This document shows positions 1 to 12,222 of a stretch of DNA of 64,000 nucleotides, in pieces. The position numbers and the translations under genes were made by a program. Within the stretch, counting starts at the first letter, position 1, and each line of letters starts with the position of its first letter. Below the pieces are notes generated by a model that saw nothing but the letters and a program-made list of their open reading frames with translations, made no database searches and was not told the origin of the DNA. The DNA comes from Strix aluco (Eukaryota > Chordata > Aves > Strigiformes > Strigidae): NCBI RefSeq assembly GCF_031877795.1, contig NC_133971.1, positions 394,501-458,500 of the forward strand. Reading direction: 5' to 3'.

Positions 1-40
1 CTGGACACGAGTGGTGTCCCCTGGGGCTCGTTTTTTTGGG
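1..40 (+). mobile_element. Possible CR1 sliver at the window edge
   Basis: The first bases resemble the CR1 reverse-transcriptase segment that encodes SGVPQGS, and the same stretch is present in the clearer copy at about 2,580. The resemblance ends after about 40 bases and the element would run off the left edge. It is too short to be certain. Confidence 0.35.
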
Positions 41-2559
41 GAAATAAGAGGGAGAAGAAGAGCAGCTGAGCCAGGACAGGGAAGAGGTGGTAGACGTCTG
101 CCACTGCAGTTGCCATTTTCCCATCTTGCCTCCCATTCCAGCATCAGAAAGCTGCCTTGCCCAGGTCACAGGAATGTCACTTTCAGAAGACTTTGTACGG
201 AAACAGCGTGAAAATCTCAGGTGCGGAACTCTGGCAGAGCTCAGGGTGACCTGCCCCGGTGGGGTCCCTCTTAGGAGCCCTTCCTAAGAGCACGGAAGCT
301 ACACACGGCTCCAGTGCCACAGGACCTGGGCACAGACCACAGGGACACTTATCACCACATTGGGTCTGGACCTGCGGAGCTGCAGCCCATCATCATCCTC
401 AGCCAAGTGCAGCAGGGACGGGAGCATTTCAGAAGTTAATTAAATTCCCACTCCCCCCCACCTGATCCGCTCCTCCTCTTCCCAACGCTCCACTTTGCCG
501 TTTCAAACTGAGCAGTGGGAGAGGGGAGGGAGTGTAATTATTCAGCTCCTTAGAGCTAGATCTACAGTGCTTCATAGCTTGTTAATTACAGTTTCAGCTG
601 TGCTCGTCAGTGGAGGGCCAGGAGAGCATGTGGGGAGTGGGGGCATGGGTCGAGGGAGGGGAGGGACACGGGGAAGCCGGGAAGAAGCCACAAGCCAGAG
701 TGAAATGGGGCGGAGGGACAAGGGTACTGGCAGCTGGGCAAGAGCAGCAGGGAGTGGGAAGCGGAAGGAGAAAAGAGGAGGCAGACAGAGCTGCGTGGGG
801 GTAGCAGCGTGGTTTATCCGTGGAGAGTGACAGGAACGCAGGTGAGGCACCGAGGGATGCCATGTGCTGGCAGCACCGAGGCATGTCCTTCCTGCCTGCC
901 TGCCTCCTCTGGCAGAGCAGGTCAACGCCCGGGGTCCCAATCCCAACTCTGCCAGTGCAGTTGCAGGGGGATCGGTTTCTGGAGGACAGAATGGCTTTCA
1001 CAACGTTTTGACCCTTGTCAGAGAAAGTATTTCCTTTCCTCAATCATCCTAATTTTCCCACTCAATGAGCAAAATAATTGCAGCGGTGTTCTGTCTCTCT
1101 CCCAACTCCAGCAAGTAAGAATCCTCAGCATTTTCAGGGCAAAAAAACCAACATCCCTCCTCTGATGAAGAGCTGAAGCCCTCTGAGGGATGCACGCGGG
1201 GCCCCAGCCTGCCCCACAGCGGAGCTGCCAAACCCCAGCACTCAGTCAGGGACCCCTGACACATGGACCAAGCAAGCAAGGACAAAGCTGCCCATGTGCT
1301 CCCCTCGCCCCTGGGGCAGCCCCCGCAAGAGAACAGCATTTCTGCTGCTGCCCCCTGCTCTGAGTGCCCTGGGCTTGAGGGAAGAGGTTGTCCTTCTGGA
1401 CATCCACAGTTTCCAAAAATAGGTTATTTAAAAGAGCATGGTGGAGAGAAGGATGTGCAGGTCCTCTGTAGAAAACCATTTTGGGCTTATCTACAGCTTC
1501 TGAAATGAACACACGCGGATTTCCTCTTTTGACAGAAGTGAAAGGACAATTCAGAGCCAGAAAAGACTGCGCACTCAAAGACTTGGTGCTGCACTGCCAA
1601 TAGTTTTTAACTCTGACTTCATGATTTCCATTTTCTTTTGGCAGCTCCCAGTCTCTGTTCCCCTCCTTTTTCTAGAAAATTTCCCTTAAGGAACCACTGG
1701 TGATGGCCCAGGAGACAGCGTGTGAATGCTTTGCATTATGTAATGCTTTGACATTTGGCATTCCCATGGCATTATCCCCATTATCCCCCATCAATGCAGA
1801 ATAAGTTGTCAGAGCATGAAATTGGTATTTTTACATATTCTTAATGTACAGATGTCAGTCTGAAAGCCACGCATGAGCATTATGATTAAATTCTCTGTTT
1901 TATTCTCTGCCTGTGCATGGTTCTGTTTGGAAGATTCCTTTCCATTTTGGGGGGTTATAGGGAAAAGACACAACCTTAAAAAGTAATAATTCTCCTTAAT
2001 AGCACTATCAAAAGGCGAAAGCTAAGTTTAAGACATTGTGCACTGAATGCAATATAGACTCATAAATCCAGAGCAATAGTGTTCAATTTTTAGCACCTGT
2101 GCTCCTGGCATGGTAGCAGAAAGTGAACAACAAGTACCAGATGCATAGAGGGAATATAATCAGTGACCCAGTTTCTGGTGCCAAATATATCAACATGTTC
2201 CAAATCAAATCTGCTCAGAGTTTACAAGTTTGTTATTCTATGTTAATTACCATGTAAGAATGGCAGACCCTTGTGGGAGGATTAATATGCCTAAACATAA
2301 TGTACATGCAGAAAGAGGAGGGAGGACATGACTAAGGATCCACCTAGGACTCCAGATTGCTTGATTTGGTTTGTTTGATCCCAAATACATAAGGAAGAGG
2401 AGCTCTTGGAACTCACCTGCTCGGGGGCAGATCAGGTGCTTCAGCCCCGGTCTCAAGGACGTGTGCTAGAACAGAAGCCAACACTGGTGCGCAGTGATGC
2501 AAGGGGCTGTGCAGTCCCCATCGCTGGGGGCTTCTGAGACCAAGCCAGGTAGTTAAATC
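41..2559. other. Intergenic DNA upstream of PAX5
   Basis: I see no exon, RNA gene or recognisable repeat here. Open frames are short and C-rich and resemble no family I know. Bases 1,590-2,260 are AT-rich with homeodomain-like TTAATTA and ATTAAA words. They could be conserved noncoding sequence, but I have no alignment to show it. Confidence 0.5.
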
Positions 2560-3562
2560 CGGTTGGCGTCCGATCACAAGTGGTGTCCCCCAGGGCTCAG
2601 TTTTGGGCCACTCCTGTTTAACATCTTTATTGATGACCTAGATGAGGGGATCGAGTGCACCCTCAGTAAATTTGCAGATGACACCAAGTTGGGTGGGAGT
2701 GTTGATCTGCTCGAGGGTAGGGAGGCTCTGCAGAGAGACCTGGACAGGCTGGAGCGACGGGCTGAGGCCAACTGGGGGAGTTTCAATAAGACCAAATGCC
2801 GGGTGCTGCACTTGGGCCACAACAACGCCCAGCAGGGCTACAGGCTTGGGGAGGAGTGGCTGGAGAGCTGCCAGTCAGAGAGGGAGCTGGGGGTGTTGAT
2901 TGACAGCTGGCTGAACAGGAGCCAGCAGTGTGCCCAGGTGGCCAAGAAGGCCAATGGCATCCTGGCCAGTATCAGCAATAGTGTGGCCAGCAGGGACAGG
3001 GAAGGGATCTTACCCCTGTACTTGGTACTGGTGAGGCTGCCCCTCGATTCCTGTGTTCAGTTTTGGGCCCCTCACTACAAAAAGGCCATTGAATGACTCG
3101 AGCGTGTCCAGAGAAGGGCAACGGAGCTGGTGCAGGGTCTGGAGCACAGGTCTGATGGGGAGCGGCTGAGGGAACTGGGGGGGTTTAGTCTGGAGAAGAG
3201 GAGGCTGAGGGGAGACCTCATGGCCCTCTACAACTCCCTGAAAGGAGGGTGCAGAGAGGGGGGATGAGTCTCTTGAGCCAAGGACCCAGCGGCAGGCCAA
3301 GAGGGAATGGCCTCAAGCTGCGCCAGGGCAGGGTCAGACTGGCTCTTAGGAAGGATTTCTTTGCAGAAGGGGTTGTTGGGCATTGGAATGGGCTGCCCAA
3401 GGCAGGGGGGGAGTCCCCATCCCTGGAGGGGTTGAAGAGTCGGGTTGACCCAGCGCTGAGGGATCTGGTGGAGTTGGGAACGGTCAGTGTGATGTTCATG
3501 GTTGGACTGGAGGAGCTTCAAGGGCTTTTCCAACCCAGATGATTCTGGGATTCCATGATTCT
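2560..3562 (+). mobile_element. CR1 LINE, 5'-truncated, 3' part of ORF2 plus 3' UTR
   Basis: This non-LTR retrotransposon fragment is about 1 kb long. It starts inside the reverse-transcriptase domain: a SGVPQGS-like segment, then FNIFIDDLD, then the catalytic box FADDTKLGG with both aspartates intact at about 2,671-2,697. The C-terminal ORF2 region follows ([17 protein letters not shown], then [11 protein letters not shown]). The frame breaks at a TGA at 3,094-3,096 inside that region and again further on. The end is the typical CR1 tail, ATGATTCTGGGATTC. It is strongly 5'-truncated, as most avian CR1 copies are, and cannot move on its own. Its last ~380 bp are nearly identical to the copy at 10,967-11,347, so both come from one young subfamily. 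Confidence 0.93.
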
Positions 3563-5050
3563 GAGGCCAGACCACCCGGCCTGCTCTCGTAGCTGAGCCT
3601 GCTGCGAGCAGAGGGGTGGACGAGAGAGTTCCCTGGGTACCTTCCAGCCTGAGTTGTCCTGGGACCCTCTTCTCTGGGAGGCAGAAGGTGAGAGCAAGAG
3701 GATGTTCACTTCTTGCGTGGCAGATTTCCCTGCTGGAGTTCCTCTGAGCCTTTGTCCAAAGAGCTCTTATGGTTGTGTGGAGCTGCGTCCTGGAGCTGCT
3801 GCTCACCATGCCTCAGCGTATGTCAGGAGTCTGTGAGCATCCCCACATGCTCAGCCAGGATTCCTCTTTACGGGGAAATCAGGAGAGGGGCCAAAGGCCT
3901 GAGTTCCTTTCATGTATATCAGAAAAGAGCCCGTGGACTTTTTTTTAGCTGGATTTCCCTAAAAAATGAGTTATGCAACTGTATCATCAGTCATTGCTCA
4001 CTCCTCTTCCCTGTCCTGCTCTCCACCCTTGTGCTGTACAGGCCACCAACTCTGGTCAGACACACCAGAGTGGTGAGGAACTCGGGAGGAGTTAAGCTCA
4101 CAGGCTTTTTGTGAAAAACAACATCTATGTGGGGAAGAGAGAAGAGACTGGTGCCCTCACTGGTCACAGGGCTCCAGAATGGGCTCAGCAAGGGTCTGTG
4201 TGGTGTCCTGGCCTGGACATGGTCCAGGACCAGCCAGAGCACAGGCTGCCTCTTGCTCCATGCTGGTTAGAGGGGGTGAAGATGGGTTGGGAGGGCCCTC
4301 AAAGGACACTGCGGAAACAGGATCTGTGAAATGGTAAATACTGGGGACACGGGAGTGGAGAGGAAGAGGAGGTTGTGCAGAAAGCCAGAGGAGATGTGTG
4401 AAGGAAACTGGGTTTACTGGGGTGAATGAGGCAGATAGGGATACAGGGAAGAAAGTTGTAGACTTGGTTAGTTCCACTACTTATCAGAGAAACTGCTAAT
4501 TGATGACATTCTTGCTAAAAATTCACCAGAATGCATAACTATGGTGGCACTTGGGCTTGATTTTCAGCACAGAACTTACTCCTGGAGACAGTTCAGGAGC
4601 AAATTTGGAAAGAGCGATTCAAGCCACAGCCACCACACCACGCCGGAAGACTTTCGGGACTGCTTTATGAAGTGGCCATTTACTGTGCTCTTAAATCCCC
4701 ACCTTTACAACCAAACAGCTGATGACAGGGTGTGCAGCGGCCGCGAGGGCCTGCCGCGTGGTCAGCACAGCAGCGCTGGTCCGTGGGCTCTGGGGCTCTC
4801 CGCAGCCCTCACCCAAAACCTGCCACGGCCGGCAGAAGGTCGGCCATTGTCTTTTGTGCAGACGACAAGCGCCTTTATTCCGCCATGTTCATTTCACATC
4901 TCCCCGGTGTGTGCCACCTGCTGCAGTTCATTGGGAAGGTGACGGGCCGTTTTCCTCTTTCTGTAGGAGATTCTGAAGTGAAGGGTTGAGTGGGGACTTC
5001 CTAGTGAAGTCTGATGGAAGACTAAAGAGGAGTTGCCCCAGGAAACTGTT
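3563..5050. other. Intergenic DNA, no gene seen
   Basis: Nothing recognisable lies between two CR1 copies. The open frames are short and resemble no known protein. Confidence 0.5.
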
Positions 5051-5427
5051 TAGTGTGAGGAAGAGAAGGCTGAGGGGAGACCTCATCACTCTACAGCTCC
5101 CTGAAAGGACATTGTAGAGAGGTTGGTGCTGGTCTCTTCTCACAGATGATTAGTGACAGAACAAGAGGGAACGGCTTTAAACTGCAACAGGGGAGGTTCA
5201 GAGTGGACATGAGGAAAAAATGTTTCCCAGAAAGAGTGGTCAGAGAGTGGAATAGGCTGCCCAGGGAGCGGGTGGAGTCCCCATCCCTGGGTGTGTTTAA
5301 GGGTCGTTTGGGTGAGATGTTGGGGGATGTGGGGTAGGGGAGAACTTTGTAGAGTTGGGCTGAGGGTTGGACTCGATGATCCCGAGGGGCTTTTCCAACC
5401 TGAATGATTCTGGGATTCTGTGAAAGC
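5051..5427 (+). mobile_element. CR1 LINE 3' fragment
   Basis: This is the last ~375 bp of a CR1 element. It has the end of ORF2 (EEKAEGRPH-like start, then [24 protein letters not shown] and SLGVFKGRL) and a 3' UTR reading through 'cttttccaacctgaatgattctg' to the terminal ATTCTGTG unit. The wording differs clearly from the copies at 3.2 and 11.0 kb, so it is another, probably older, subfamily. Its coding part is truncated and not functional. Confidence 0.9.
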
Positions 5428-8400
5428 CACTTTCTCCCCCCAGAGTGAATGCGTTTCTCTTCCCACCCAGTCTGCTCCACTCCCTGCCTGAGCACCAGTT
5501 CGACTGGGAAATGTGGCAACCAGGAATTCGGCCAGATAAGGGGTCCACAGGGGGCACCCATCTGCATCCCGCCACTGAGTCCACCGATCAGATGCTGTGC
5601 CGTGTGGTACCTGTCGTCGGAAGGGTTGGGGGCAGAGGGGAATAGTCCGTGAGCAGAACTACCCAGTCTAATATGAAATAGCTGAATGAGTCTCTTTTGG
5701 GAAATGAAGCAAAGACAAGTAGTTTCGGCAATGCTTAAGCAACGCTCTGAGGCTGCGGCAAGATCTCCGTCTTGCATGTTTGGTCCAGGAAGCGACGGGC
5801 AAGGCCACCTTTCACTACAAGCACGAGCTACAGCGATCTACTGTATAACCACAGGTTCCCCTCCAGTGCACTCCCCGATGCTGCAGATCTTCACTAGGTC
5901 CAGAAAAAGATGTAAATGTGAGCACGAATGGTTTTGCCTGAGAAAGAAAGACACGCTGGACCTTCTGCATGAAGCGGGCTATCATTGCAGGGACCTCAGG
6001 GCCTTGTTACCAATGGGATTGTGCATTCAGATATGAATATGTGCTTTATCATCAGGAGCAGGCCAGCAGAGGGGAAAATAATCCATGCAGTGGCTGTAAA
6101 AGGCAGTCCTGAGCTAGTGGGCAGCTTCCATTTACCAAAGAAAATGTTTGTTTTCCCAAACAGGGTTATGAAGTTAATCCTCATAAGGAGAAATCTAAGT
6201 CCTGTGCTACTCTCTGCAGGATTTCTCCTACTTCATTAAACTCTGACATCTCAGAGGGCAAATCCGCATTGTCACATGTCACTTGTGCTTGAAAAAAATG
6301 TGCGTATCAATGCTTAATGCAAGCTTATTTCTCCTTCTTATTTTGCAAGTATCATTGCATAGTACCTCGAACTGCAGGCTTTTATTTACTTGTTAGCATT
6401 AAGTGTGTGTCAGACCAGGTGTTTAAACAAGGGTCTTAGCACAGATCTGGAGTAGTCACTCTGTGCCATGTCTCTCCCTTTACCAGGACGGTTTGAGGGA
6501 GCAGCGATCAGAAGGAGCAGTGACTTTAGCTCGGGTGGGTAGGCTGGTAAATACCCTCATTTGCAAAGTAATATCATATTCCTGGCTGGTTATTCTACCA
6601 CTGAGATTTTGGTCTCATCTAACATTGCTTTTCCCACGAGTCGTTCTGTCTGGGCTGATGAAATTTTTAATGCTTGCGGGAACAAAATTTCTGGGAGCTC
6701 TCTGAAGTGTTCCTCCCCGCGGGGAGACGAGGGGAGGCGAGCACGGAAAACCCGGGAAGCACTGGGATCGCAGCCCTCAGCGGGGAGAGGGCTGCTCCCC
6801 CGGTGCTGCCCCACAGAACAGATATATGTTCCTGGCTGACTTAGCACTGACCTGAAATGCCGCCTTCTGTTTCTGGGGAATCATTATGGACATTTGGGTA
6901 CTTAAAAATGTGGGAAGAATCCTCATGAGGGGGAGGTGTGACCCAGACAGTGCAGAGCATGCAGCTCCCCTAAACAATTTCCTGGTAGCTCCCATAGCAA
7001 TTGATGAAAACTCCCCATTCGGGGAAAAATGTACCATGCAACAAAATCAATATTCCTTTAAAGTTTTCCAACGCCGCTCAGTAAATCACCCCGGCAGTGA
7101 ATTACCCTCACGGTTCAAAACCTTATTCCCAGCCTGTGTTCATCAGGCGTCTGCTCCAGATGCCGGGTCAGGCTCTAAGCTAGTCTGCTGCACCGAACAG
7201 ACCCCTCTGCCAAATTCCTTCTTCCCAAGAAGGCACTTACAGACAGCGCTCACCATCTCCTTGATAACTGAAACAGCCCACGCAGCCGGGCCCCACCAGG
7301 TTTCCAGCCCTTTCACCTTGTGTGGCTCCTCTCTGCATCCCCTCCTCTGGTCGCTGTCCAGGCGGAGTGGGGCAGGGCAGGATGGGACCTGTCCTGGCAG
7401 CACAGAGCCAGGCTGGCCACCCCGCAGCAGTGTGGCACCCAACGCGCCAGCGCGGCGTCACCATGGGACCCCCCTCCCCCCGATCCTCCCCTCTTTACCA
7501 TGCAATCTCTCTTCCTCTCTACCAGAGATCCATGACTGCTCACCTCGCTCCCACTCTGGAAACAGCGTCAGTGGAGATTTTACCTGTTCTGTCAGAAAAC
7601 TGAGAGAAATACCATCAATCCGCCCACACGAACCAGTCCTTGAGAGAAGCCATCCTCTCACGCACGCCCCTGGCAGAGGCAGCTTTACCTCTTGTGTTCC
7701 AGCTTACCCTCCTCCTGCGCACCAGGATTTCCAGTTAAACCCAGCGAGTTTTCCAGCTTACCCCATCTGCCCCGAGGTGAACCCCTCTTCTATTTTCTGT
7801 ATCCCACATCGGTCCCTGCCTTGGTGCTGGGACCCAGCTGAGCCAGGAGGCGCAGCTGTGGAAGAGGAACCCTGCCCAGCCCTCCCACCCCTCCGGGGAG
7901 ACTGCAGCCTCTTTGAGGACTTGGCAGAGGAGAGGGAGGGCACCATATAGTGGCTCTGAGTCAGGGGGCCCCCAGAACAGCCAGACCTCATCGGGCAGCA
8001 CCCGGTGGGGGGAGAGACACCCGCACCAGGCTGGGGGAGTAAGCCACATGTCCCACTCCATGCGACTCCAGCACCATGTTTCTTCTTGGTGGCCTTCGTG
8101 GTTCTTGTTCATGGGAAGAAGATCTCACATGAAGATCCCCCCCCCCGTCTCACCCCGAGGGTGGGCAGGCCAGGAGAGATGATGCAGGGACTCAGGGAAG
8201 GCAGAGCTAGCTCTCAGCATCTCCTCACTCTCAAGCCCGTTCCTGCAGATATTCAATTTTTAACACCCCAGGGTGTTAAGGCAGAACAGCACCTTGTGCA
8301 GAACCCCCCAGGCAAACCAGCTTGACAACACCCAAGCACACGGCATGCCAGCCGCTGCCGCGTGGATTCACCAGGACCCGGGGGAAGCCCTGGGACCACG

Positions 8401-9525
8401 CTGTGCCAGCCTCCGGGCTGCAGACCAGCACTACCCAGAGTGTTGGGATTTTCCGTGGTCAGCATTGCCAGGTTGAGCGTTTGCAGACCTGTGGCCCTGC
8501 TCTCCCCAGGCTCAGGGTCTGCAGCCAGAGAAGGGACCTGTGCCGGGAGGTGCCCGGCCCCCCGCAGCACCCCGCAGAGCTCAGCCACCGCTCCCCTGTG
8601 CGTTTGCGAGGCGAGGTTTGATTTGAATGGTGCTCGGCAGCTGCTGGCTGCTGACAGGGCCAGACCCCAGGTGTCTTGCACCGAGGTGTAGAGCAAGTAG
8701 TGGTAACACGGCCAGTAAGGCCACTGCAGAGGCAAAGCAAGCCCAGAGTGGCCTGAGCGGACAAAGGTGACAGCCGATGCGCTGCCAGAGCCAACAGCCA
8801 CTAGTTCGGATGCCGCAGTTTTAACCACGAGGCCACCTCACAGCCCACTGCCTCTCCCTTCGCTTTTCATTTCAGGAGGACAAACGGAGCAGGAATGGTG
8901 TCGTTAACAGTGTCCAGTCAGCCCCAGCCCAGCTGCAACCCTCCTGCCTTCCAGGAGAGCTCCCGCTGCTCGGAGGGACGTGCAGGGCCGCAGGGATGGC
9001 CTGTGGCGGCATTTCCAGGCTCCAAAGCTTTGGTGCTCACGACCGAAGGCCTCTGGATTCTCTTTTTCACATCACAAATGCAGAAAGCTAGCGTGCGAGC
9101 CTGTTTGCTGGGAGTGGAGTCACTTTCTGTGGTGGCGAAGTGTCCGTGGGAGAGCAGCTCTGCACCATGTCCAGTTGTGGGTGCCTCAGGGTGTTTGGTC
9201 TCTGCTGTGGAGACCACAGAGGCACATCCCCAGGGACACCGTGAGAGCAGAACACCATGTCTCCTTTGAAGGCAAATGGGACTTATTAAGCCTAGGCAAA
9301 GCAGGCAGTTGCTCGGGGGCAGCATGTGACAGGGGAGGCAAAGCTCTCTGCTTCTCGCCAGGGCAAGGGGACGCCAGTCAGCGATGGCTGCTGTGCCAGT
9401 GGAGGAGTGAGAGCCACAGGCCGGCAGCGCCGCCCCGAGCTGATGGGAAGAGGGGTGGTAAAACACATCTGCCAGCACAAGAACGTCATGGCCATGATGA
9501 TGTCTGTAGAACTATTTTAAACACT
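5428..9525. other. Intergenic DNA, no gene supported
   Basis: I recognise no exon or repeat. An open frame of 354 codons (6,886-7,950, + strand) has no identifiable domain, low-complexity Pro/Ser-rich content and no convincing gene context. I treat it as unproven and list it among the findings. Bases 6,000-6,420 are AT-rich. Confidence 0.45.
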
Positions 9526-9638
9526 GCAATTTTAGCTAATTCCATTGCTGAAATAAGTAGTAGATACCCAGCTCAACATCCTGCTGAGCATCCTGTTGAC
9601 CTGCTACTTATTTCAGCAATGGAATTAGCTAAAATTGC
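9526..9638. repeat. Perfect 35-bp inverted repeat with 43-nt loop
   Basis: Bases 9,526-9,560 are the exact reverse complement of 9,604-9,638, with no mismatch. The arm starts GCAATTTTAGCTAATTCC. The 43-nt spacer at 9,561-9,603 starts and ends with bases that extend the stem by one T-G wobble and two pairs, and it contains smaller repeats of its own (CAACATCCTG and GCATCCTG). A transcript from either strand would fold into one long hairpin. I see no clear target-site duplication or terminal transposon motif. It could be a young palindromic MITE, a templated inverted duplication or a hairpin RNA source. Confidence 0.9.
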
Positions 9639-9734
9639 TGATCTCTTCAGGGCAACCAACCCTGCCCAGGTATTCCATGTCGCTAGGAGCAGGGTGGTCC
9701 AGAATAGCACGAGTGGAAGGGTGTCATAGGACAG

Positions 9735-9820
9735 TGCTGGAGCAAGGTGATGGAGATGAGGTGTCCCTGCTCGATGAACTTAAAAGGTCTTTTCAAACCT
9801 AAATGATTCTATGATTCTAG
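9735..9820 (+). mobile_element. CR1 LINE tail
   Basis: Only the last ~85 bp of a CR1 3' UTR remain. The diagnostic part is 'ggtcttttcaaacctaaatg' followed by ATTCTATGATTCT at 9,806-9,818. The 5' boundary is uncertain. Confidence 0.8.
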
Positions 9821-10966
9821 AAGCAGCTGGAGGAAGCAACCACTGGGTCTGTTTAGTCGAATCCCCTGCATTTAGTAGACAAGAAATATCTCGGAACACC
9901 TCTTAGGCACGTCTTCCATGTGCTGGAGAGACAGACTGGCTGCTATCAGTGGGCAGACAGGCTACACTGTGTGTACAGAACATGTCGGTCCTGATGTCAA
10001 GTACCGGTGTTTAGGAAAGGACCAAATTCTGGTGACCTGCTGAACCGCCCTTCTTGCCCTGGGAGGCCAAAGGCAAGGCCGAAGGGGAGAGCCTTCCCGG
10101 GACGCCCTGTTCAGACCACGCTTGAACAAACTACTCATTGACCTTATGAAATCAACACATGGCTGGGCCGGGGAGAGGAAGGAAGTGGAAGGAAGCTGAG
10201 ATGCTGCTCAGCGTAGGTGGAAATTCGGGTGTTTGAGCAGCCAGTTGCCTAATCTCTGCTGACCCTGTATGAACCAGCAGTTTACAGTGTCCTCAAACAT
10301 GTATGTCCTTCCGTGGAGAAAAGTAGGTGTGTAACCCTGAGGAGTCCCCTGCCGCAAAAGTGTGATGTTCTTATGGTAAAAACCGGTCAAAGCAGTGCTC
10401 CAACGCAAAATAATTCTGCAAAAAGAGTTGTGGTAGGAATACAGCAATGATTGTTGTGTTTTTGAGAAAGTTACTTTTTATCAAAGGTTTTTCAGAAAAC
10501 GAACACACAAACAAACAAAATAACCCCCCAAAAACCAAACCATAGTCTGAGTCACATACATGGTGTGGAAAATTTTGGCCCAAACTCTTAAACTCTGGTG
10601 AAGGTGTAAGCAAGTGAAGATCTCATGGGAAGTGACGGCCGTGCTCAGTTAGGCAGTGAAGCTTGAACCACCTATAATTAGGCAAGGAAACATGTGTGTA
10701 CACCGGAAACTATACAAACAAGCTATTAATAGCTGCTTCATTTTCACCATTCTCCAGCCAGCAGTTAGGGCCAGGCCAGTCTCGGAGCCTCGCTGGCGAT
10801 GCTGGGGCTGGTCCCTGCGGTGAGGCACAGCTGCCCTTGGACCCTGCCCCACCATGCCAGCACGGGGTCTGGCCCCACTTTGGCCTCGGCAGGTCCCACC
10901 GTCACGCGACATTTCTTGGGGCAAACCCGACCGAGGCTTTCCACGGGTGACAGAAGGGAAGCAGAA
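9821..10966. other. Intergenic DNA, nothing recognisable
   Basis: I see no exon, structured RNA or repeat apart from short A-rich runs near 10,500-10,545. Confidence 0.5.
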
Positions 10967-11347
10967 GGGAAGTTTAGTCTGGAGAAGAGGAGACTGAGGG
11001 GAGACCTCATGGCCCTCTACAACTCCCTGAAAGGAGGGTGCAGAGAGGGGGGAGGAGTCTCTTGAGCCAGGGACCCAGCGGCAGGCCAAGAGGGAATGGC
11101 CTCAAGCTGCACCAGGGCAGGGTCAGACTGGCTCTTAGGAAGGATTTCTTTGCAGAAGGGGTTGTTGGGCGTTGGAATGGGCTGCCCAGGGCAGGGGGGG
11201 AGTCCCCATCCCTGGAGGGGTTGAAGAGTCGGGTTGACCCAGCGCTGAGGGATCTGGTGGAGTTGAGAACAGTCAGTGTGAGGTTCATGGTTGGACTGGA
11301 GGAGCTTCAAGGGCTTTTCCAACCCAGATGGTTCTGGGATTCTGTGA
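10967..11347 (+). mobile_element. CR1 LINE 3' fragment, young subfamily
   Basis: This covers the end of CR1 ORF2 ([21 protein letters not shown], then RLALRKDFFAEGVVGRWNGLPRA) and the 3' UTR, ending TTCTGGGATTCTGTG. Over ~370 bp I count only about a dozen differences from the copy at 3,179-3,560, roughly 97% identity by eye. The two are separate insertions from the same recently active source: their 5' truncation points differ and the flanks do not match. Confidence 0.93.
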
Positions 11348-12222
11348 AGCAGACACAGGGACTCTGAGTCCCATCTCCCATGGTAAAGCAGACGTCCAAA
11401 GGGGACATGCAGGTTGTAACCCAGTACTTTTCCTCGGTGACGCGTCCCTTCCCTCTTGGCTCACCCTACAACCCAAGACTGTGGCCAAGGCAGGATGGTG
11501 TGCTGGAAAAGGCTTGTTCTGGAAATTGGACTCAGATGTTCACATCCTGTTACCTTGCCCACATGTGCAGCAAGGCCAGGAGACATTTCTGGTAGCGAGT
11601 GGCTTTGGTCGGCTTTGCTGTGCTGCTCCTTGCAGGTTCCCCAGAGCACCCGTGCAGCTGCCGGCGTTGCTGAGAGCTGAATGTGGCAGTTCCGGAGCGG
11701 TGGGAGATGACGGGAGAGGGAGCTCCCACCTCTGCCTCCCACCGCAGAGACCTCCCCAACTCTGGGGTCATTCGCGGGACCTCCTGCCCACCTCCCCAAC
11801 TAGATCTGGCCCACAGGATCGAGTGTGGGGAGCTTTGGCAAAAATGTGTTCATCAAATATCAATGTGGCCTTGGGAATAATAGAAGGAAAGGAAAGGTGT
11901 CTGCAGCGTGGGGAGCTGGAGGGCCACCGTCAGGGATGGGGACCAGTGCAGCCCCACAGCCACAGGGATGATCCTGGGGAGGCAGAAAATGCAATTTTTG
12001 GTGCTGATGGAGCACACAGTGGCAGATTCAGTCCCTCCTGCGCAGGACCTGTCTCATTTACAGGACCCAGAGGTTCAGGTCTTGATTGCTGGGTGGCACA
12101 TGAGTTCCTCTGCTTCTCCTCCCCCTGGGTCACCTGCAGCCACGTAGAGCAGCCGTGGTCTGCCTCTGGGCAGGGGCTCTCCTCTCAGGGAGCAGAGAGG
12201 GGTGCGTTTGTAGATGACCATT
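11348..12222. other. Intergenic DNA, nothing recognisable
   Basis: An open frame of 337 codons runs from within the preceding CR1 tail (11,328) to 12,341, inside the LTR remnant. Its ends lie in two unrelated repeats, so I regard it as accidental. Confidence 0.5.
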
